NCBI GenBank assembly: GCA_030431695.1
Contig: JAUIIU010000018.1
Location: 1-43,360 of the forward strand
Direction: 5' to 3'
Source: Bacteroidia bacterium
Lineage (GTDB): Bacteria > Bacteroidota > Bacteroidia > Flavobacteriales > Flavobacteriaceae
DNA length: 43,360 nucleotides
Shown: positions 1 through 8,829 of the stretch, piece by piece
Layout of the letters: each line of letters begins with the position of its first letter
Position numbering within the stretch: position 1 is the stretch's first letter
Notes under the pieces: generated by a model
Seen by the model: the letters and a program-made list of their open reading frames with translations, nothing else
The model's database searches: none
Told to the model about the DNA's origin: nothing
Translations under genes and position numbers: made by a program

Positions 1-1
1 A

Positions 2-346
2 GCGGTGATCGGTTACGGTGGTGTACAGATGGGTCAGTTGGAAAAGAACGTATCCTGGATCTCCCTGTTTATCGCACTGGCTCCAATGCTTGGTTTCATG
101 GGTACAGTAATTGGTATGATTTTGGCATTCGATAAAATCGAAGCAGCCGGTGATATGAACCCTTCTCTTGTTGCGGGTGGTATTAAAGTGGCACTTCTGA
201 CAACGGTATTTGGACTGATCGTAGCGATCATACTTCAGATCTTCTACAACTATATTATCGCTAAGATCGATAGTATTGTGAACAGCATGGAAGACGCTTC
301 GATCACGTTGATCGACATGCTCGTAGACTATAAAAACAAGAAGTAA
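2..346 (+). CDS. MotA/TolQ/ExbB-family proton channel, 3' part only
   Basis: This is the carboxy-terminal ~114 residues of an ExbB/TolQ/MotA-type inner-membrane subunit. The frame is open to the left edge, so the real start lies outside the window and the GTG near base 5 is internal. Two long hydrophobic helices are visible: one around the sequence LFIALAPMLGFMGTVIGMIL and one around IKVALLTTVFGLIVAIILQI. Together with the short polar stretch between them they match the last two helices of the family, which form the proton pore with ExbD. It is followed by a small membrane protein and two ExbD genes on the same strand, so it probably powers an energised outer-membrane process through a TonB-like or type IX-linked complex. 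The family call is firm; the exact partner is inferred. Confidence 0.9.
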   Translation, partial: AVIGYGGVQMGQLEKNVSWISLFIALAPMLGFMGTVIGMILAFDKIEAAGDMNPSLVAGGIKVALLTTVFGLIVAIILQIFYNYIIAKIDSIVNSMEDASITLIDMLVDYKNKK

Positions 347-367
347 TTAATCCAAAACCGAATCAGA

Positions 368-772
368 ATGGGTTTACATAAAGTATTGAGAATTGTAGTA
401 CTGATCCTAGCCATAGTAGGCATCGTAGCTCTGGCTATGGAGCTATTCAGCGGTAACGGATTAAATCTGCAATTATATGTCGCGTACATCACCCTGGCAC
501 TAACTCTATTTATCGTGCTGGTGTATGTATTGAAGGAGACCTTCTCCGGAAATTTGAAGAAAACACTGATGTCCCTTGGAGCATTCATACTGGTGATAAT
601 AATCGCCTACGTGCTCGCAAATGGAACTGAAACCGAAATGAGAGACGGCGAAATGCTGTCGGCAAGTGGTTCCAAATGGGTTGGCACAGGGTTGATAACG
701 TTCTATATTTTGGCCATTTTGGCGATAGGATCGATGATTTACAGCGGAATTAAAAAAGCATCAATGAGATAA
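368..772 (+). CDS. Small four-helix inner-membrane protein of the ExbB/ExbD cluster
   Basis: This is a 134-residue protein with four predicted transmembrane helices at roughly residues 5-27, 33-56, 66-84 and 104-126. I recognise no catalytic motif. It sits 21 bp after the ExbB-like gene and its stop codon overlaps the start of the first ExbD gene (TAATG), so the genes are translationally coupled. A protein of this shape between ExbB and the paired ExbD genes recurs in Flavobacteriaceae. By position it may be an accessory or assembly subunit of the proton channel, but that is inference from neighbours only. Confidence 0.8.
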   Translation: MGLHKVLRIVVLILAIVGIVALAMELFSGNGLNLQLYVAYITLALTLFIVLVYVLKETFSGNLKKTLMSLGAFILVIIIAYVLANGTETEMRDGEMLSASGSKWVGTGLITFYILAILAIGSMIYSGIKKASMR

Positions 773-1368
773 TGGGAAGAAGAGCAACACCTGAGGTCAA
801 TGCAGGGTCGATGGCTGATATCGCCTTCCTACTTCTTATATTTTTCCTGGTTACTACAACCATTGAAAAAGATAAAGGGATAGCGCGACAGTTGCCACCT
901 ATTGAACCTCCCACCGAAACTCCACCTCTGATCAAGGAAAAGAACCTGTTCATCGTAAATGTGAACAAGGATGACCAATTACTTGTTGAGGATAATTTGA
1001 TGGAGTTGAAAGACCTGAGACAGGCGGCTATCGACTTCCTGGACAATGGTGGCGCACCATCCGGAAGCCCGGAATATTGCAACTATTGTAAAGGAGCGAG
1101 AAACCCATCATCATCGGATAACCCGGATAAAGCCGTTATTTCCGTTCAGAACGACAGGCTAACCTCTTATGAAATGTATATCGCGGTTCAGAATGAACTT
1201 GTGGCCGCATACAATTTCCTGAGGGACCGTGAATCTCAGCGCCTGTATGGCTGGAAATTCACCGAGGTGAACAAAGCCATAAACGAAGGAAGTTTCAAAG
1301 GAAACGAAGATGCTGCCAAGGAAAAACTTGAGGCTATTCAGAAATTATTCCCACTGAAACTTTCATAA
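772..1368 (+). CDS. ExbD/TolR-family biopolymer transport protein (first copy)
   Basis: This is a 198-residue ExbD/TolR-like protein. It has a short cytoplasmic amino terminus, one transmembrane helix at about residues 14-35 (MADIAFLLLIFFLVTTTI) and a periplasmic domain. The helix carries the conserved membrane aspartate (D16) that relays protons in ExbD. The protein is longer than classical ExbD (about 140 residues). The extra length includes an insertion near residues 100-120 with a CxxC pair (CNYC), which could form a disulfide in the periplasm. It overlaps the preceding gene by one base and is followed 39 bp later by a second ExbD. The two ExbD proteins probably act together with the ExbB subunit; stoichiometry and target are not visible. 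Confidence 0.88.
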   Translation: MGRRATPEVNAGSMADIAFLLLIFFLVTTTIEKDKGIARQLPPIEPPTETPPLIKEKNLFIVNVNKDDQLLVEDNLMELKDLRQAAIDFLDNGGAPSGSPEYCNYCKGARNPSSSDNPDKAVISVQNDRLTSYEMYIAVQNELVAAYNFLRDRESQRLYGWKFTEVNKAINEGSFKGNEDAAKEKLEAIQKLFPLKLS

Positions 1369-1407
1369 GCTGAACCAAAGACAAAAGGACAATAAAAGAA
1401 TAGTAGT

Positions 1408-1881
1408 ATGTCAAAATTCAAAAAGAAAAAAAGCGGTGAACTACCCGCGATTTCAACAGCATCCCTTCCGGATATTGTTTTCATGCTCCTGTTCTTCTTT
1501 ATGGTTGTAACCGTACTTAGAGATACAAATCTCCTTGTGCAGAATCAACTTCCTAAGGCCGATCAGGTTGAGAAGTTGAAGAAGGACCGTGCGGTTTATA
1601 TCTATGCCGGGAAACCTAGTTCTCGCTACCAGGATGTATTCGGAACCGAAGGTAGGATTCAGATCGGGGATAAATATACAAGCATAGATAATATTGGCCT
1701 TGCGCTGGAAGAAGCCAGAAGAAAACTATTACCGGAACTACAGGATAAAGTATATGTGGCTTTGAAAGTAGACGGAGAGACAAATACCGGTTTGGTAAGT
1801 GATATCAAACAAGTGTTGAGAGAGCGAAACCTGCTCAAGATCATTTACATCACAACCCCCGGAAATCAATTGAATAATTAA
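1408..1881 (+). CDS. ExbD/TolR-family biopolymer transport protein (second copy)
   Basis: This is a 157-residue ExbD/TolR-like protein with a lysine-rich cytoplasmic start, one transmembrane helix at about residues 20-37 and a periplasmic domain. The conserved proton-relay aspartate is D22 in SLPDIVFMLLFFF. It differs clearly from the first ExbD in its periplasmic part, so this is not a recent duplication. It closes the ExbB-membrane protein-ExbD-ExbD operon and is followed directly by a strong intrinsic terminator. Paired, diverged ExbD genes next to a PorT-like gene are a familiar flavobacterial arrangement. Confidence 0.9.
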   Translation: MSKFKKKKSGELPAISTASLPDIVFMLLFFFMVVTVLRDTNLLVQNQLPKADQVEKLKKDRAVYIYAGKPSSRYQDVFGTEGRIQIGDKYTSIDNIGLALEEARRKLLPELQDKVYVALKVDGETNTGLVSDIKQVLRERNLLKIIYITTPGNQLNN

Positions 1882-1903
1882 TTCATTTCTATCGGAATAG
1901 AGC

Positions 1904-1938
1904 ACGCCTCGGCAATAAAAGCCGGGGCGTTCTTGTTT
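1904..1938 (+). terminator. Intrinsic terminator of the exbB-exbD operon
   Basis: A 10-bp stem (ACGCCTCGGC with GCCGGGGCGT, one G-U pair) encloses a 7-nt loop and is followed by a T-rich tract (TCTTGTTT). It lies 22 bp after the second ExbD stop. Confidence 0.85.
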
Positions 1939-1965
1939 AAATAAACCGAAATACTATTATCTTTA
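1933..1965 (+). promoter_or_regulatory. Candidate Bacteroidota promoter for the PorT-like gene
   Basis: TTG at 1933-1935 is followed 22 bp later by TATCTTTA (1958-1965), one base off the Bacteroidota -7 consensus TAnnTTTG. The TTG overlaps the tail of the preceding terminator. A start site near 1972 would favour translation from the ATG at 1979 rather than 1970. Confidence 0.45.
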
Positions 1966-1978
1966 ACCTATGTGCCGC

Positions 1979-2668
1979 ATGAAAAGACTAATTTTCTTTC
2001 TTCTACTCCTGTCGGGGCCCGTCATGCTCGCACAAGATACTATCCCGGAACCTTACGACCAGAAGTACCGAGAGGATCAATTCTATATCGGCCTTACCTA
2101 TAACGTAATTACCGACGTGCCTGATGATGTGGCTACTACTGGACTATCCGGCGGACTACATTTCGGTTTTCTCCGTGATATGCCCGTAAACGAACGCAGG
2201 AATGTTGCTGTCGCGATAGGAGCGGGAATGTCAATAGACAGATTTGGCCAGACTTTATTCATCGGAGAATCTAGTTCCAACGAGACCATCTTCGCCCCAC
2301 TTGATAGCGAGACCGACTACAATTCGAATTACTTCACAACCTATACTGCCGAGGCTCCCCTGGAGATTCGCTGGAGAACCTCAACACCCGAAAGCTATAA
2401 GTTCTGGAGGGTATATGCGGGCTTCCGACTTGGTTACACATTTTACCACAGGGCAACACTAAAGCAGACGGGGAATACCGTAAATCAATCGGATATATCA
2501 GAGTTTGAGAAACTGAGGATGGGAGCCAGTTTCAGTTTTGGTTACAATACCTTTAATTTTTACGCTTACTACAGTATTAACCCCTTCTTTAAGGATGCGG
2601 TAACTACGGAAGGCCAATCCGTCGATTTCAGAACTGTGAAAGTAGGCCTGATGTTCTATATCCTATAA
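1979..2668 (+). CDS. porT: PorT-family outer-membrane beta-barrel protein
   Basis: This 229-residue protein begins with a signal peptide (MKRLIFFLLLLSGPVMLAQ). The mature part is rich in alternating aromatic strands and ends in a typical outer-membrane strand (VKVGLMFYIL). Size, signal peptide and the 'YrEDQFYiGlTYN' opening fit the PorT/SprT family, outer-membrane components needed for type IX secretion and gliding in Bacteroidota. The frame is open to an ATG at 1970, but the ATG at 1979 gives a clean signal peptide and fits the likely promoter. It follows the ExbB/ExbD operon after a terminator, an association seen in related genomes. Its last bases overlap the convergent membrane-protein gene by 6 bp. 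The barrel call is firm; the PorT assignment rests on similarity of overall pattern and context. Confidence 0.75.
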   Translation: MKRLIFFLLLLSGPVMLAQDTIPEPYDQKYREDQFYIGLTYNVITDVPDDVATTGLSGGLHFGFLRDMPVNERRNVAVAIGAGMSIDRFGQTLFIGESSSNETIFAPLDSETDYNSNYFTTYTAEAPLEIRWRTSTPESYKFWRVYAGFRLGYTFYHRATLKQTGNTVNQSDISEFEKLRMGASFSFGYNTFNFYAYYSINPFFKDAVTTEGQSVDFRTVKVGLMFYIL

Positions 2669-3271
2669 CCAGAAGTTGAAAAGCACAAACTGTGGAATGG
2701 CACCAAGGAAGAACCCAATAGTCAGTTCAATAGAAGAATGAGACCTGGTGTGCATCCTGGAAGAAGCTACCCAGCCATTTGCTATAAAAAGTAGTATGAT
2801 CCAGACCAGCAGATTCAGCTTGAAATGCACACTCAGTCCGATCACGAAAGTCGTTACCCCGGCAATACCCATTTGATGCAAACTGATCTTCTGTTTAAAG
2901 AAAACCAGCGTTAATGCCGCTATAGCCGAGAATAGTATCGCCACAAAAAAATAGTATAACTCGGGACTGTCGTAAGGGTTAAAGACCATCTTAATGATGA
3001 GTAGTAAAAGTAAACACTGCAGCATTAAAGGCACCTTCCGCTCATTGACATCGTATAATTCAATACTCTTCACCACATGTAGATTCTTCAGCAGAAAATA
3101 AGAGACTAAAGGGATTAGAAACGATATGATACACACTGCCATGATCTTGGCCAATAACAGGTCGGGTTCCACGAAACGAGGTGTAATAACAAAGTAGATC
3201 AGCGTCCCGAGCAGAGGCATCAGTAAGGGATGAAACAAATACGCACCAATTCTCAGAAATACATTCATCAA
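2663..3271 (-). CDS. PAP2-like integral membrane protein with degenerate phosphatase motifs
   Basis: This is a 202-residue protein with about six hydrophobic helices. Near the end, residues 171-182 read SRMHTRSHSSIE. This matches the third signature of the PAP2 phosphatase superfamily (SRx5Hx3D) except that the final Asp is Glu. The first signature (Kx6RP) is not recognisable and the second (PSGH) appears only as a weak SLHQ-like relic around residue 131. It may therefore be an inactive or altered PAP2 relative. The start codon overlaps the end of rpoN (ATGA-type, 4 bp), so it is co-transcribed with the sigma-54 gene. Its substrate is unknown. Confidence 0.75.
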   Translation of the reverse strand: MMNVFLRIGAYLFHPLLMPLLGTLIYFVITPRFVEPDLLLAKIMAVCIISFLIPLVSYFLLKNLHVVKSIELYDVNERKVPLMLQCLLLLLIIKMVFNPYDSPELYYFFVAILFSAIAALTLVFFKQKISLHQMGIAGVTTFVIGLSVHFKLNLLVWIILLFIANGWVASSRMHTRSHSSIELTIGFFLGAIPQFVLFNFWL

Positions 3272-4728
3272 ATCTCCTTTCTTAATCGCGCAACCGGCAG
3301 ATCTAGCTGTTCCCTGTATTTAGCTACGGTTCTCCGGGCTATCGGATAACCTTTTTCTTTCAGGATCTTAGCGAGTTTGTCATCGGTGAGTGGTTTGCGT
3401 TTGTCCTCGTCTGCGATGGTCATTTCGAGTATTTTCTTGATCTCACGTGTGGAAACTTCCTCTCCCTGGTCGTTGGTCATCGATTCACTGAAGAATTCTT
3501 TCACCAGTTTGGTTCCGTATGGAGTATCGACATACTTGCTGTTTGCAACCCGCGAAACGGTCGAGACATCCATATCGATCTTATCAGCAATGTCCTTCAG
3601 GATCATGGGCTTGAGCTTGCGTTCATCACCCGTGAGGAAGTATTCCTGCTGGTGGTGCATGATTGCATTCATGGTCACATACAGGGTCTGCTGTCGTTGT
3701 TTGATCGCATCGATGAACCATTTGGCCGCATCCAGCTTTTGTTTTATAAAGAGAACCGCGTCTTTTTGCGACTTGGACTTGTCCCTGGATTCCTTGTACC
3801 CTTTGAGCATATCCGTGTATTCCCTCGATACATGTAATTCGGGTGCATTCCTGCCATTCAGCGTGAGTTCAAGTTCACCATCCACGATGCGAATCGCAAA
3901 ATCGGGGACCACGTGTTCCACCATCCTGGTATTGCCGGAGTAGGTACCTCCCGGCTTCGGATTGAGGTGTTCCACTTCCTGTATTGCGTCCCGTAGTTGT
4001 TCTTCGGAAATGTCGTATTTCTGAAGTAATTTCTTGTAGTGTTTCTTTGTGAAATGATCGAAAGATTCCTCAATGATCCGGGTTGCCAGTTCTATATCCG
4101 GATTTGCTTCCTTTCGGTGTAACTGGATCAACAGGCATTCCTGCAAATTTCGGGCACCAACACCGGCCGGATCAAGTTCCTGAACCACCTTCAGTACTTT
4201 CTCCACTCGTTCTTCCGAAGTATACACATTCTGGGTAAAGGCGAGATCATCAACGATGTCACTTACGGTTCTTCTTATATAGCCGCTCTCATCCACACTT
4301 CCCACGAGGAATCGTGCGATCTCTTCAGCTTCTTCGTCCAGACGGTAAGTATTTAATTGCTGGATCAGGTGCTGGTTAAATGAAGTTCCCGAAGCGTACG
4401 GTGTTTGTTTATCCTCATCATCGGCCGAATAATTATTGGCGGACAACTTGTAACTGGGTGTTTCATCGTCGCTCAGGTAGTCATCCACATTGATATCAGT
4501 TTCGATTACCTCGGTACCATCATCGTAGTTATCGTCGTAGCCGTCGTCATAAGGATCGTCATACTCATCCTTTTCTTCCTTTCCTCCTTCCAGGGCAGGG
4601 TTTTCCTCCATTTCCTGGGCAATTCTCTGCTCGAAGGCCTGGGTGGGCAACTGAATTAATTTCATAAGCTGAATCTGCTGTGGAGACAGCTTTTGCGAAA
4701 GTTTTAGGTTCAGTTGTTGTTTTAACAT
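3268..4728 (-). CDS. rpoN: RNA polymerase sigma-54 factor (RpoN)
   Basis: This is a 486-residue sigma-54 factor. The amino-terminal activator-interacting region is glutamine- and leucine-rich (LSQKLSPQQIQLMKLIQLP, residues ~11-30). A very acidic linker (~50-90) follows, then the core-binding domain (~125-310), a helix-turn-helix region and the diagnostic RpoN box ARRTVAKYRE at residues 464-473, which reads the -24 promoter element. Length is normal for Bacteroidota. Sigma-54 needs AAA+ enhancer-binding activators to melt promoters; none is encoded in the window. It lies downstream of asnS with a 140-bp gap and overlaps the PAP2-like gene. Confidence 0.97.
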   Translation of the reverse strand: MLKQQLNLKLSQKLSPQQIQLMKLIQLPTQAFEQRIAQEMEENPALEGGKEEKDEYDDPYDDGYDDNYDDGTEVIETDINVDDYLSDDETPSYKLSANNYSADDEDKQTPYASGTSFNQHLIQQLNTYRLDEEAEEIARFLVGSVDESGYIRRTVSDIVDDLAFTQNVYTSEERVEKVLKVVQELDPAGVGARNLQECLLIQLHRKEANPDIELATRIIEESFDHFTKKHYKKLLQKYDISEEQLRDAIQEVEHLNPKPGGTYSGNTRMVEHVVPDFAIRIVDGELELTLNGRNAPELHVSREYTDMLKGYKESRDKSKSQKDAVLFIKQKLDAAKWFIDAIKQRQQTLYVTMNAIMHHQQEYFLTGDERKLKPMILKDIADKIDMDVSTVSRVANSKYVDTPYGTKLVKEFFSESMTNDQGEEVSTREIKKILEMTIADEDKRKPLTDDKLAKILKEKGYPIARRTVAKYREQLDLPVARLRKEI

Positions 4729-4868
4729 ATAGTCAATATAGTGATATATAAATTTACAAAAAAGGACTGCTTACTGAACTACAACGCAGTTCAATTAATA
4801 CTATTTTAAGACTACGAATTCTCGCTTTTGTTACGGGCTTTCTCTCTGTTTTTCGGCTATGGACGAAT

Positions 4869-6311
4869 CTAGAATTCGGCATTGCCGGGGGTTCTTGGAT
4901 AAGGAATGACATCCCTGATGTTCCCCATTCCGGTTACGAATTGTACCAGTCGTTCGAAACCTAGCCCGAATCCACTGTGTACACAGGTGCCAAATTTCCT
5001 AAGGTCGAGATACCAGTACAGCTCCTCTTCGGGAATATCCATGGCTTTCATCTTTTCCACGAGCACATCATAACGCTCTTCACGCTGTGAGCCTCCAACG
5101 ATCTCACCAATCCCCGGGAACAGTACATCCATGGCCCTGACGGTTTTTCCGTCTTCGTTCAAACGCATGTAGAACGCCTTGATCTTTGCCGGGTAATCGA
5201 ACAGGATAACAGGGCACTTGAAATGCTTTTCCACCAGATAGCGTTCGTGCTCACTCTGAAGATCCGCACCCCACTCGTCGATCAGGTATTTGAATTTCTT
5301 CTTCTGATTCGGTTTACTGCGTTTGAGGATATCGATGGCTTCAGTATAGGTAACCCGCTTGAAGTTATTATCGATAATAAAGTTCAGTTTCTCCCTGAGG
5401 GTCATCTCACTTCGCTCTGCCTGGGGCTTTGATTTTTCTTCCTGAAGCAGTCTTTCCTCAAGGAATTCAAGGTCTTCGGCACAATTTTCCAGGGCATAAC
5501 CGATCACGTACTTTATGAAATCTTCGGCCAGGTCCATATTTGCGGCCAGGTCGAAAAAGGCCATCTCGGGTTCGATCATCCAGAACTCTGCCAGGTGGCG
5601 CGAGGTGTTGGAATTTTCCGCTCTGAAGGTAGGGCCAAAGGTATACACCTTGCCCAGTCCCATGGCATAGGTTTCGGCTTCCAGTTGTCCGCTAACGGTT
5701 AGATTGGTTTCCTTTCCGAAGAAATCCTTGTCGTAATCAACTTCACCATCCTCATTCCGTGGGGGATCGTTTGGATTCAACGCTGTTACACGGAACATCT
5801 CCCCGGCACCTTCCGCATCACTACCGGTTATAATAGGCGAGTGGAAATAGTGAAAGTTGTTTTTCTGAAAGTACTCATGCACAGCGAATGCCAGTTTGGA
5901 ACGGGTTCGCATAATAGCTCCAAACGTATTGGTACGTATACGCAGGTGAGCTTGCTCCCGAAGAGTTTCCAGGGAGTGCCGTTTCGGACTCAATATTGTA
6001 AGTTTCACCTCTTCAGGCTTAGCTTCACCTAAGATCGCGATCTTGTTAGCCTTTACCTCCACGGCCTGACCCGAACCCTGACTTTCCACCAGGTAGCCGG
6101 TTACTGCGATGGCAGCACCAACGGTCACTTTCCGAAGTAAATCCTCGTCGAAATTCTCGTAATCCACTACGCACTGCAGGTTCCTGATCGTCGACCCGTC
6201 GTTCAGTGCGATAAAACGATTACTTCTGAAGGAACGTACCCAGCCCTTGACCGTAATCTCCAACGGTGAGGGTTCACTTTGCAATATGATGCTTATCTCC
6301 GATTGCTGCAT
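4869..6311 (-). CDS. asnS: Asparaginyl-tRNA synthetase
   Basis: This 480-residue class IIb synthetase charges tRNA-Asn with asparagine in the cytoplasm. The amino-terminal OB-fold anticodon-binding domain (residues ~15-115) contains the [17 protein letters not shown] segment. The catalytic domain shows [11 protein letters not shown] (~160-170), the motif 2 region with [16 protein letters not shown] (~235) and motif 3 GFGLGFERL at residues 447-455. The [15 protein letters not shown] form and the length favour AsnS over AspS. It has its own recognisable promoter between it and the upstream MMPL gene, so it need not depend on read-through. Its presence implies direct Asn-tRNA synthesis. Confidence 0.97.
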   Translation of the reverse strand: MQQSEISIILQSEPSPLEITVKGWVRSFRSNRFIALNDGSTIRNLQCVVDYENFDEDLLRKVTVGAAIAVTGYLVESQGSGQAVEVKANKIAILGEAKPEEVKLTILSPKRHSLETLREQAHLRIRTNTFGAIMRTRSKLAFAVHEYFQKNNFHYFHSPIITGSDAEGAGEMFRVTALNPNDPPRNEDGEVDYDKDFFGKETNLTVSGQLEAETYAMGLGKVYTFGPTFRAENSNTSRHLAEFWMIEPEMAFFDLAANMDLAEDFIKYVIGYALENCAEDLEFLEERLLQEEKSKPQAERSEMTLREKLNFIIDNNFKRVTYTEAIDILKRSKPNQKKKFKYLIDEWGADLQSEHERYLVEKHFKCPVILFDYPAKIKAFYMRLNEDGKTVRAMDVLFPGIGEIVGGSQREERYDVLVEKMKAMDIPEEELYWYLDLRKFGTCVHSGFGLGFERLVQFVTGMGNIRDVIPYPRTPGNAEF

Positions 6312-6330
6312 GCGATGTAATTTGAAGGCG

Positions 6331-6361
6331 TAAAGATACTTTTTAGTTCGAAAACGAACAA
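6331..6361 (-). promoter_or_regulatory. Candidate promoter of asnS
   Basis: On the minus strand TTG (6361-6359) is followed after 20 bp by TATCTTTA (6338-6331). This matches seven of eight positions of the TAnnTTTG element class with good spacing. The start of asnS is 20 bp further on. Confidence 0.5.
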
Positions 6362-6365
6362 CAAA

Positions 6366-8765
6366 TCAGGCACCCTCTTCGAACTCATCATCCTGTTCCG
6401 GGATAATGGTCAGGGCAGGCTTACGAAGTGTTTCCTTGTTCGCGATGCTGCGCTCCAAAGACAACAAGAGAGAAGGAAGTAACAAGAGATTGGATAGCAT
6501 TGCAAACAACAGTGTGGCGGATACCAATGCCCCAAGCGCGACGGTTCCTCCGAAGCTCGAAATAGTAAACACCGAAAAACCAAAAAAGAGCACGATGGAA
6601 GTATAGAACATGCTCACGCCGGTTTCTCGCAGAGCGGCATAAACCGATTTTTTGATCTTCCAGTTACTGGCGATAAGTTCCTGCCGGTATTTCGCGAGGA
6701 AGTGAATGGTGTCATCCACCGAAATACCAAATGCCACACTGAAAACGAGTATGGTAGACGGCTTGATCGGTACTCCCAGGAAGCCCATGAGTCCGGCCGT
6801 TATAAGAAGTGGAAGGAGGTTCGGGATAAGTGAAACCAGGATCATCCTGAAACTTCGGAACATCCAGGCCATGAACAGGGCGATCAGGAAAACGGCAAGC
6901 GAAAGGGATACGACCAGGTTTCGTACCAGGTATTTGGTTCCCTTCTGAAATACCAATGCCTTACCGGTTAGGGAAACATCATAACGGTCTTCCGGGAAGA
7001 TCTTGTCGATTTCGGCTCGCAGATCCTCTTCGATCCGCTCGAAGCGATCCGTCGGGGTGTCTTTCATAAAGGTCGTGATCCGTGCGTACTGACCTGTGGA
7101 ATCGACATAGGAAGTTAGTAGGTTCGCGTCGTCGGCGCTACTTTTTGCATGCGACAATATAAACGTTCGCTCCTGGCTGTTCGGAAGCTGGTAATACTCG
7201 GGGTCGTTGTTGTAATACGCCTGTTTGGAATATTTCACCAGTTCGGCTACGGAGACAGGCTTGGAGAATTCCGGAATGTCTTTTATATATTCCTGGAGTT
7301 CATCTATGCGCTTTAAAGTTGCCAGTTTCATGACGCCCTTTTTGCGTTTGCTGTCCACCAGGATTTCCAGTGGCATGATACCGTCGTATTCACTTTCGTA
7401 GAATTTTATGTCGCTGTAGAATTCCTTGGTCTTTGGCATATCCTCTATGATACTACCTGAAATGTGAATATTGTAAATGCCAATGATACTGCCGCAAAGA
7501 AGCAAAACTGCCGAGACATATATCGCAATTCGGTGTTCCCGGACCATTCGCTCCATCCAGGCGACGAACCTCCCAATCCACTGTTTATTGAGGTGTTTCA
7601 GGTGTTTGTACTTCGGGATGGCCATATAACTGTAAACGATCGGTATGATGAACAGGCTCAGGAGGAAAATCGCAATAATATTTATCGAGGCAACCACACC
7701 AAACTCCTTAAGCAATTTACTATTGGTAAGCATGAATGTTGCAAATCCGGAAGCTGTGGTCACATTGGTCATCAATGTGGCGTTACCCACTTTACTGATC
7801 ACCCGCTGAAGCGATTTAGCCTGGTTCCCGTGATTCTTTATTTCCTGCTGGTATTTATTGATAAGGAATATACAGTTAGGAATTCCAATTACGATTATAA
7901 GAGGTGGGATCAGGGCAGTAAGGACCGTGATCTCGTAATGTAATAGCCCAAGAATTCCGAAGGCCCACATAACACCGATGATCACTGTGATCATAGAAAT
8001 AAAGGTCGCACGGAACGATCGGAAGAAAAAGAAGAAGATCAGCGATGTCACGAAGAGTGCCGCTCCAATGAACATCCCGATCTCGTCGATGATATTCTGG
8101 GAATTCAGGGTTCGGATATAGGGCATACCTGAAGTATGAACATTCATCCCGGTCTGTGCTTCGAATTGCTCAATTCGGGGAACGAGAACCTGTTCGATAA
8201 AATCTTTTCGCACTGAGGTGTTGACAATTTCCTTATTCAGGTAAATCGCGGTTCGTACCGAATTCCTGTCGGTATTATACACCAATCCTTCATAAAAGGG
8301 GAGTTTCTGAAATAACTCGTACTGGTATCTCTTGAGTTTTTCGGGTATAAAGGCAGTATCCTGGATAAACGGAACGAGCTCAAACCCAACCGAATCTTTT
8401 TTCTTCTGAAGTTTCCGAAGGTCACCAAGAGAAAGAGTGAGATCTACTTCACCGGATTTGCGAAGTTCGGAAGATAAACCGGTCCATGCCTTGAAATTTT
8501 CCGGGGTGAATAAGCTGCTGTCCTGTACACCAATGACAATAAGATTACCCTCTTCACCAAACTGCTCGAGGAACTTATTGTACTCGAGGTTTACAGGATG
8601 ATCATCAGGGAGAAGATTGGCTTCCGTATAGGTGAATCGCATATGCTTCCACTGGGAAGAAAGTAAGACCGTAATGATCGCAATAGCCACAAGGATACCT
8701 GTGCGATTACGCAGAATGAATCTCGCCACCGCACTCCAAAATCCGATACTGAAAAGTCTATCCAA
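6366..8765 (-). CDS. MMPL/RND-family (HAE3-like) membrane exporter
   Basis: This 799-residue transporter has two repeated halves. Each half has one amino-proximal helix (first ~20-40, second ~410-432), a large extracytoplasmic domain, and a bundle of about five helices (~230-400 and ~630-780). The second bundle has the family aspartate pair in GISVDDTIHFLAKYR. The equivalent spot in the first bundle reads VIGIPNCIFLINKYQ and lacks it, so proton coupling may be asymmetric. It resembles the patched-like HAE3 group often linked to lipid or hopanoid export. A perfect TAnnTTTG element (TACCTTTG, 8796-8789) lies upstream but without a good TTG partner. It sits between the DUF5686-like barrel and asnS, as in related genomes. 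Substrate is unknown; a lipid or envelope hydrophobe is plausible. Confidence 0.88.
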   Translation of the reverse strand: MDRLFSIGFWSAVARFILRNRTGILVAIAIITVLLSSQWKHMRFTYTEANLLPDDHPVNLEYNKFLEQFGEEGNLIVIGVQDSSLFTPENFKAWTGLSSELRKSGEVDLTLSLGDLRKLQKKKDSVGFELVPFIQDTAFIPEKLKRYQYELFQKLPFYEGLVYNTDRNSVRTAIYLNKEIVNTSVRKDFIEQVLVPRIEQFEAQTGMNVHTSGMPYIRTLNSQNIIDEIGMFIGAALFVTSLIFFFFFRSFRATFISMITVIIGVMWAFGILGLLHYEITVLTALIPPLIIVIGIPNCIFLINKYQQEIKNHGNQAKSLQRVISKVGNATLMTNVTTASGFATFMLTNSKLLKEFGVVASINIIAIFLLSLFIIPIVYSYMAIPKYKHLKHLNKQWIGRFVAWMERMVREHRIAIYVSAVLLLCGSIIGIYNIHISGSIIEDMPKTKEFYSDIKFYESEYDGIMPLEILVDSKRKKGVMKLATLKRIDELQEYIKDIPEFSKPVSVAELVKYSKQAYYNNDPEYYQLPNSQERTFILSHAKSSADDANLLTSYVDSTGQYARITTFMKDTPTDRFERIEEDLRAEIDKIFPEDRYDVSLTGKALVFQKGTKYLVRNLVVSLSLAVFLIALFMAWMFRSFRMILVSLIPNLLPLLITAGLMGFLGVPIKPSTILVFSVAFGISVDDTIHFLAKYRQELIASNWKIKKSVYAALRETGVSMFYTSIVLFFGFSVFTISSFGGTVALGALVSATLLFAMLSNLLLLPSLLLSLERSIANKETLRKPALTIIPEQDDEFEEGA

Positions 8766-8829
8766 AACAGGCCTCGATTAAGGTCGCGCAAAGGTATTAA
8801 AAACCCTTGCACATATGCTGTTAAGGAGT

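Noticed and set aside
3377-3943. A 188-codon plus-strand frame inside rpoN
   Set aside because: It is antisense to the core-binding region of sigma-54, serine-rich as expected from reverse-frame reading of acidic codons, and has no promoter.
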